From Undaria pinnatifida (lineage: Eukaryota; Sar; Phaeophyceae; Laminariales; Alariaceae): a stretch of 64,000 nucleotides of DNA. The stretch spans positions 2,552,197-2,616,196 of the forward strand of contig JABAKD010000023.1 of NCBI GenBank assembly GCA_012845835.1. The letters are read 5' to 3'. Under the pieces are notes generated by a model. It was not told where the DNA came from. It was given only the letters and a program-made list of their open reading frames with translations, and did no database searches. Below, in pieces: positions 62,680 to 64,000 of the stretch (position 1 is its first letter; each line of letters starts with the position of its first letter). The position numbers and the translations under genes were made by a program.

Positions 62680-63850
62680 AGGCAGTCTGTGCGCGGAAAC
62701 TATAAAACCCGTCTCTGAGGGGGACAAATTCTGACAGCTGTGGAGGGAAATGTATCCTTTTATCAAGTGAATCTTGTAAGTCGAATATCCGGTGAGGGGA
62801 GTGCGGAGTTTTGAAGGACGTGGGGGCCTGATTTTGACTAAAAGGGAGGCGGGAGGGGGGAAGGAGGGGAAGGGACAGGTGGGGGAGCTCATTTTGTGCG
62901 TGGACACATTGAATCCCTCTTTTGGGGGAGGGGGAGGGAATGTGGCGAGAGGGGGGGGGGGGGGGGGGGGGGGGGGGGCTTTATGTTGCATAGATGTAGG
63001 TGTTTCTTTATGCCCGTGGTGCTAGGTCAAGGCGATGGTGCGGGTGGTTTGGAAGGAGCGGGCGTTGGGGGCAAGAAGGGGGAGGGGGGGGGGTTGCAGC
63101 GGTGGCATGGACGGCTCTCCAAAAATAATAAGTTAATATCCAGGGCGTGGAAGTGTTTATTACTCTCGCGGATTTCGATACTAAGTGGGGCGTTTAAGCA
63201 AGGGAGAGCAAAAATAATGAAAAACAAAATACATAAAAAATTGAAAAATGGGGGTGGGGTGTAAGGGGGAGGGTTTCCAATGGGTTTAGGTCGCATAAAA
63301 TATTGAAACACACCCCGACAATAAGATGAAACACTGATGTTCGCAACATTTTGTGCGATCCTGCGATCGCGCGTATTTGTCATTTATATAGGTGCTTGCT
63401 ATATGCGCGGTGCTGGTTCTAGGCGATCGTGCTGGGTGTGGGGAAGGAGGGGGCGTTGGAGGGGGGGAGGAGGGATGAATGAAAGCTACATCATGGATGG
63501 CTGGAAAGATAATGACGCGATATCAATTGCTTAGAGGTGTTTATTACTCTGGTCGATTTTGATTGTAAGTGGGGCGTTTGAACGAACTGGGCGGGGAACA
63601 AAAGGGGGCGGGGGAAGGGGGGGGGAGGAGGGCGGAGATGAGTTGGAGCTACGGCATGGATGGCTAGAAGGATAATGAGATGATATCAGCTGGCTGGTAG
63701 TGTTTACTACTACTCTCTTAGGTTTTGATTTTAGGTGAGGCGTTTGAACAAGACCGATCGGGGCGGGGGGGAGGGGGGGGGGGGGGGGGGGGGGGGGCAT
63801 TTCAATATGTGCGCGGAAACTATAAACCCTTAAAGGGGACGATTCGGACG
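62680..63850 (+). repeat. G-rich minisatellite region
   Basis: Long G runs (about 62950-62978 and 63767-63797) alternate with diverged units containing CATGGATGGCTGGAAAGATA, GTGTTTATTACTCT and AAGTGGGGCGTTTGAAC near 63105, 63490 and 63655. TGTGCGCGGAAACTATAAA occurs at both 62691 and 63808. Open Gly-rich frames are compositional artefacts. Confidence 0.65.
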
Positions 63851-64000
63851 GTTGTAGCAAGAATAGACACCTCTTTAGATCACTCTCCGGGTAGTGTTTA
63901 TTATTTGGAAGGTTTGATGTTACATGTAGTATGCAACCGAGTTAAACAACAGGTTAAATGCTTCATAATTTGTTTTGGTACATGGATTGGAAGATAAAAT

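Overview
The window looks like nuclear DNA of a multicellular brown alga, probably related to Ectocarpus. The best evidence is a gene at 25.4-27.2 kb made of fourteen tandem 38-residue repeats with spacing C-X4-C-X16-C-X2-H-X12, the EsV-1-7 motif that is strongly expanded in brown algae. A second, decayed EsV-1-7 locus lies at 37.6-37.9 kb. Everything else is eukaryotic in style: spliceosomal GT..AG introns, CAA/GTT microsatellites, SINE-like retroposons, MITEs, a LINE fragment, tandem satellites and very low gene density. There is no operon structure and no rRNA gene, and I found no intact tRNA gene. The assignment to brown algae is an inference from the repeat family. || Layout. 0.4-9 kb holds only repeats: CAA-tailed repeats, a tRNA-like SINE (family A), a GGGTC pentamer array, a 134-bp satellite, and a 173-bp satellite split by a full-length SINE-like element (family B) with a 12-bp target-site duplication. 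9-25 kb is gene-poor: a 75-bp minisatellite, a few candidate exons of unknown function, a LINE reverse-transcriptase tail on the minus strand, TTAA-ended MITEs and two tandem arrays at 22 kb. 25.4-27.5 kb is the EsV-1-7 gene and its frameshifted tail. 28.9-30.8 kb holds a pair of 0.3-kb direct repeats and two tRNA-like fold-back units. 31.2-32.1 kb is a frame-broken candidate gene. 33.1-33.9 kb is the 3' part of a PIF1-type helicase. 36.4-38.05 kb holds degraded ORFs, the EsV-1-7 relic and a family B element that cuts it. 38.26-57.28 kb can be read as one nine-exon plus-strand gene for a 548-residue Rtt106/SSRP1(Pob3)-type histone chaperone. All exon phases agree, and about 90% of the locus is intron filled with repeats. 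58-64 kb is again repeats (a ~100-bp satellite, a TATCAAGGGTGATAT-rich tract, G-rich minisatellites) plus one candidate exon at 60.2 kb. || Function. The two solid host genes are a Cys/His-repeat protein of the family that includes the Ectocarpus developmental regulator IMMEDIATE UPRIGHT, and a nuclear histone chaperone with a PH-like core and an acidic, lysine-patched tail. They have no evident link beyond proximity. Most other sequence is mobile or satellite DNA. The most notable unexplained item is the family B retroposon: three nearly identical copies, several potential hairpins, no visible tRNA promoter boxes, and target-site duplications on two copies.
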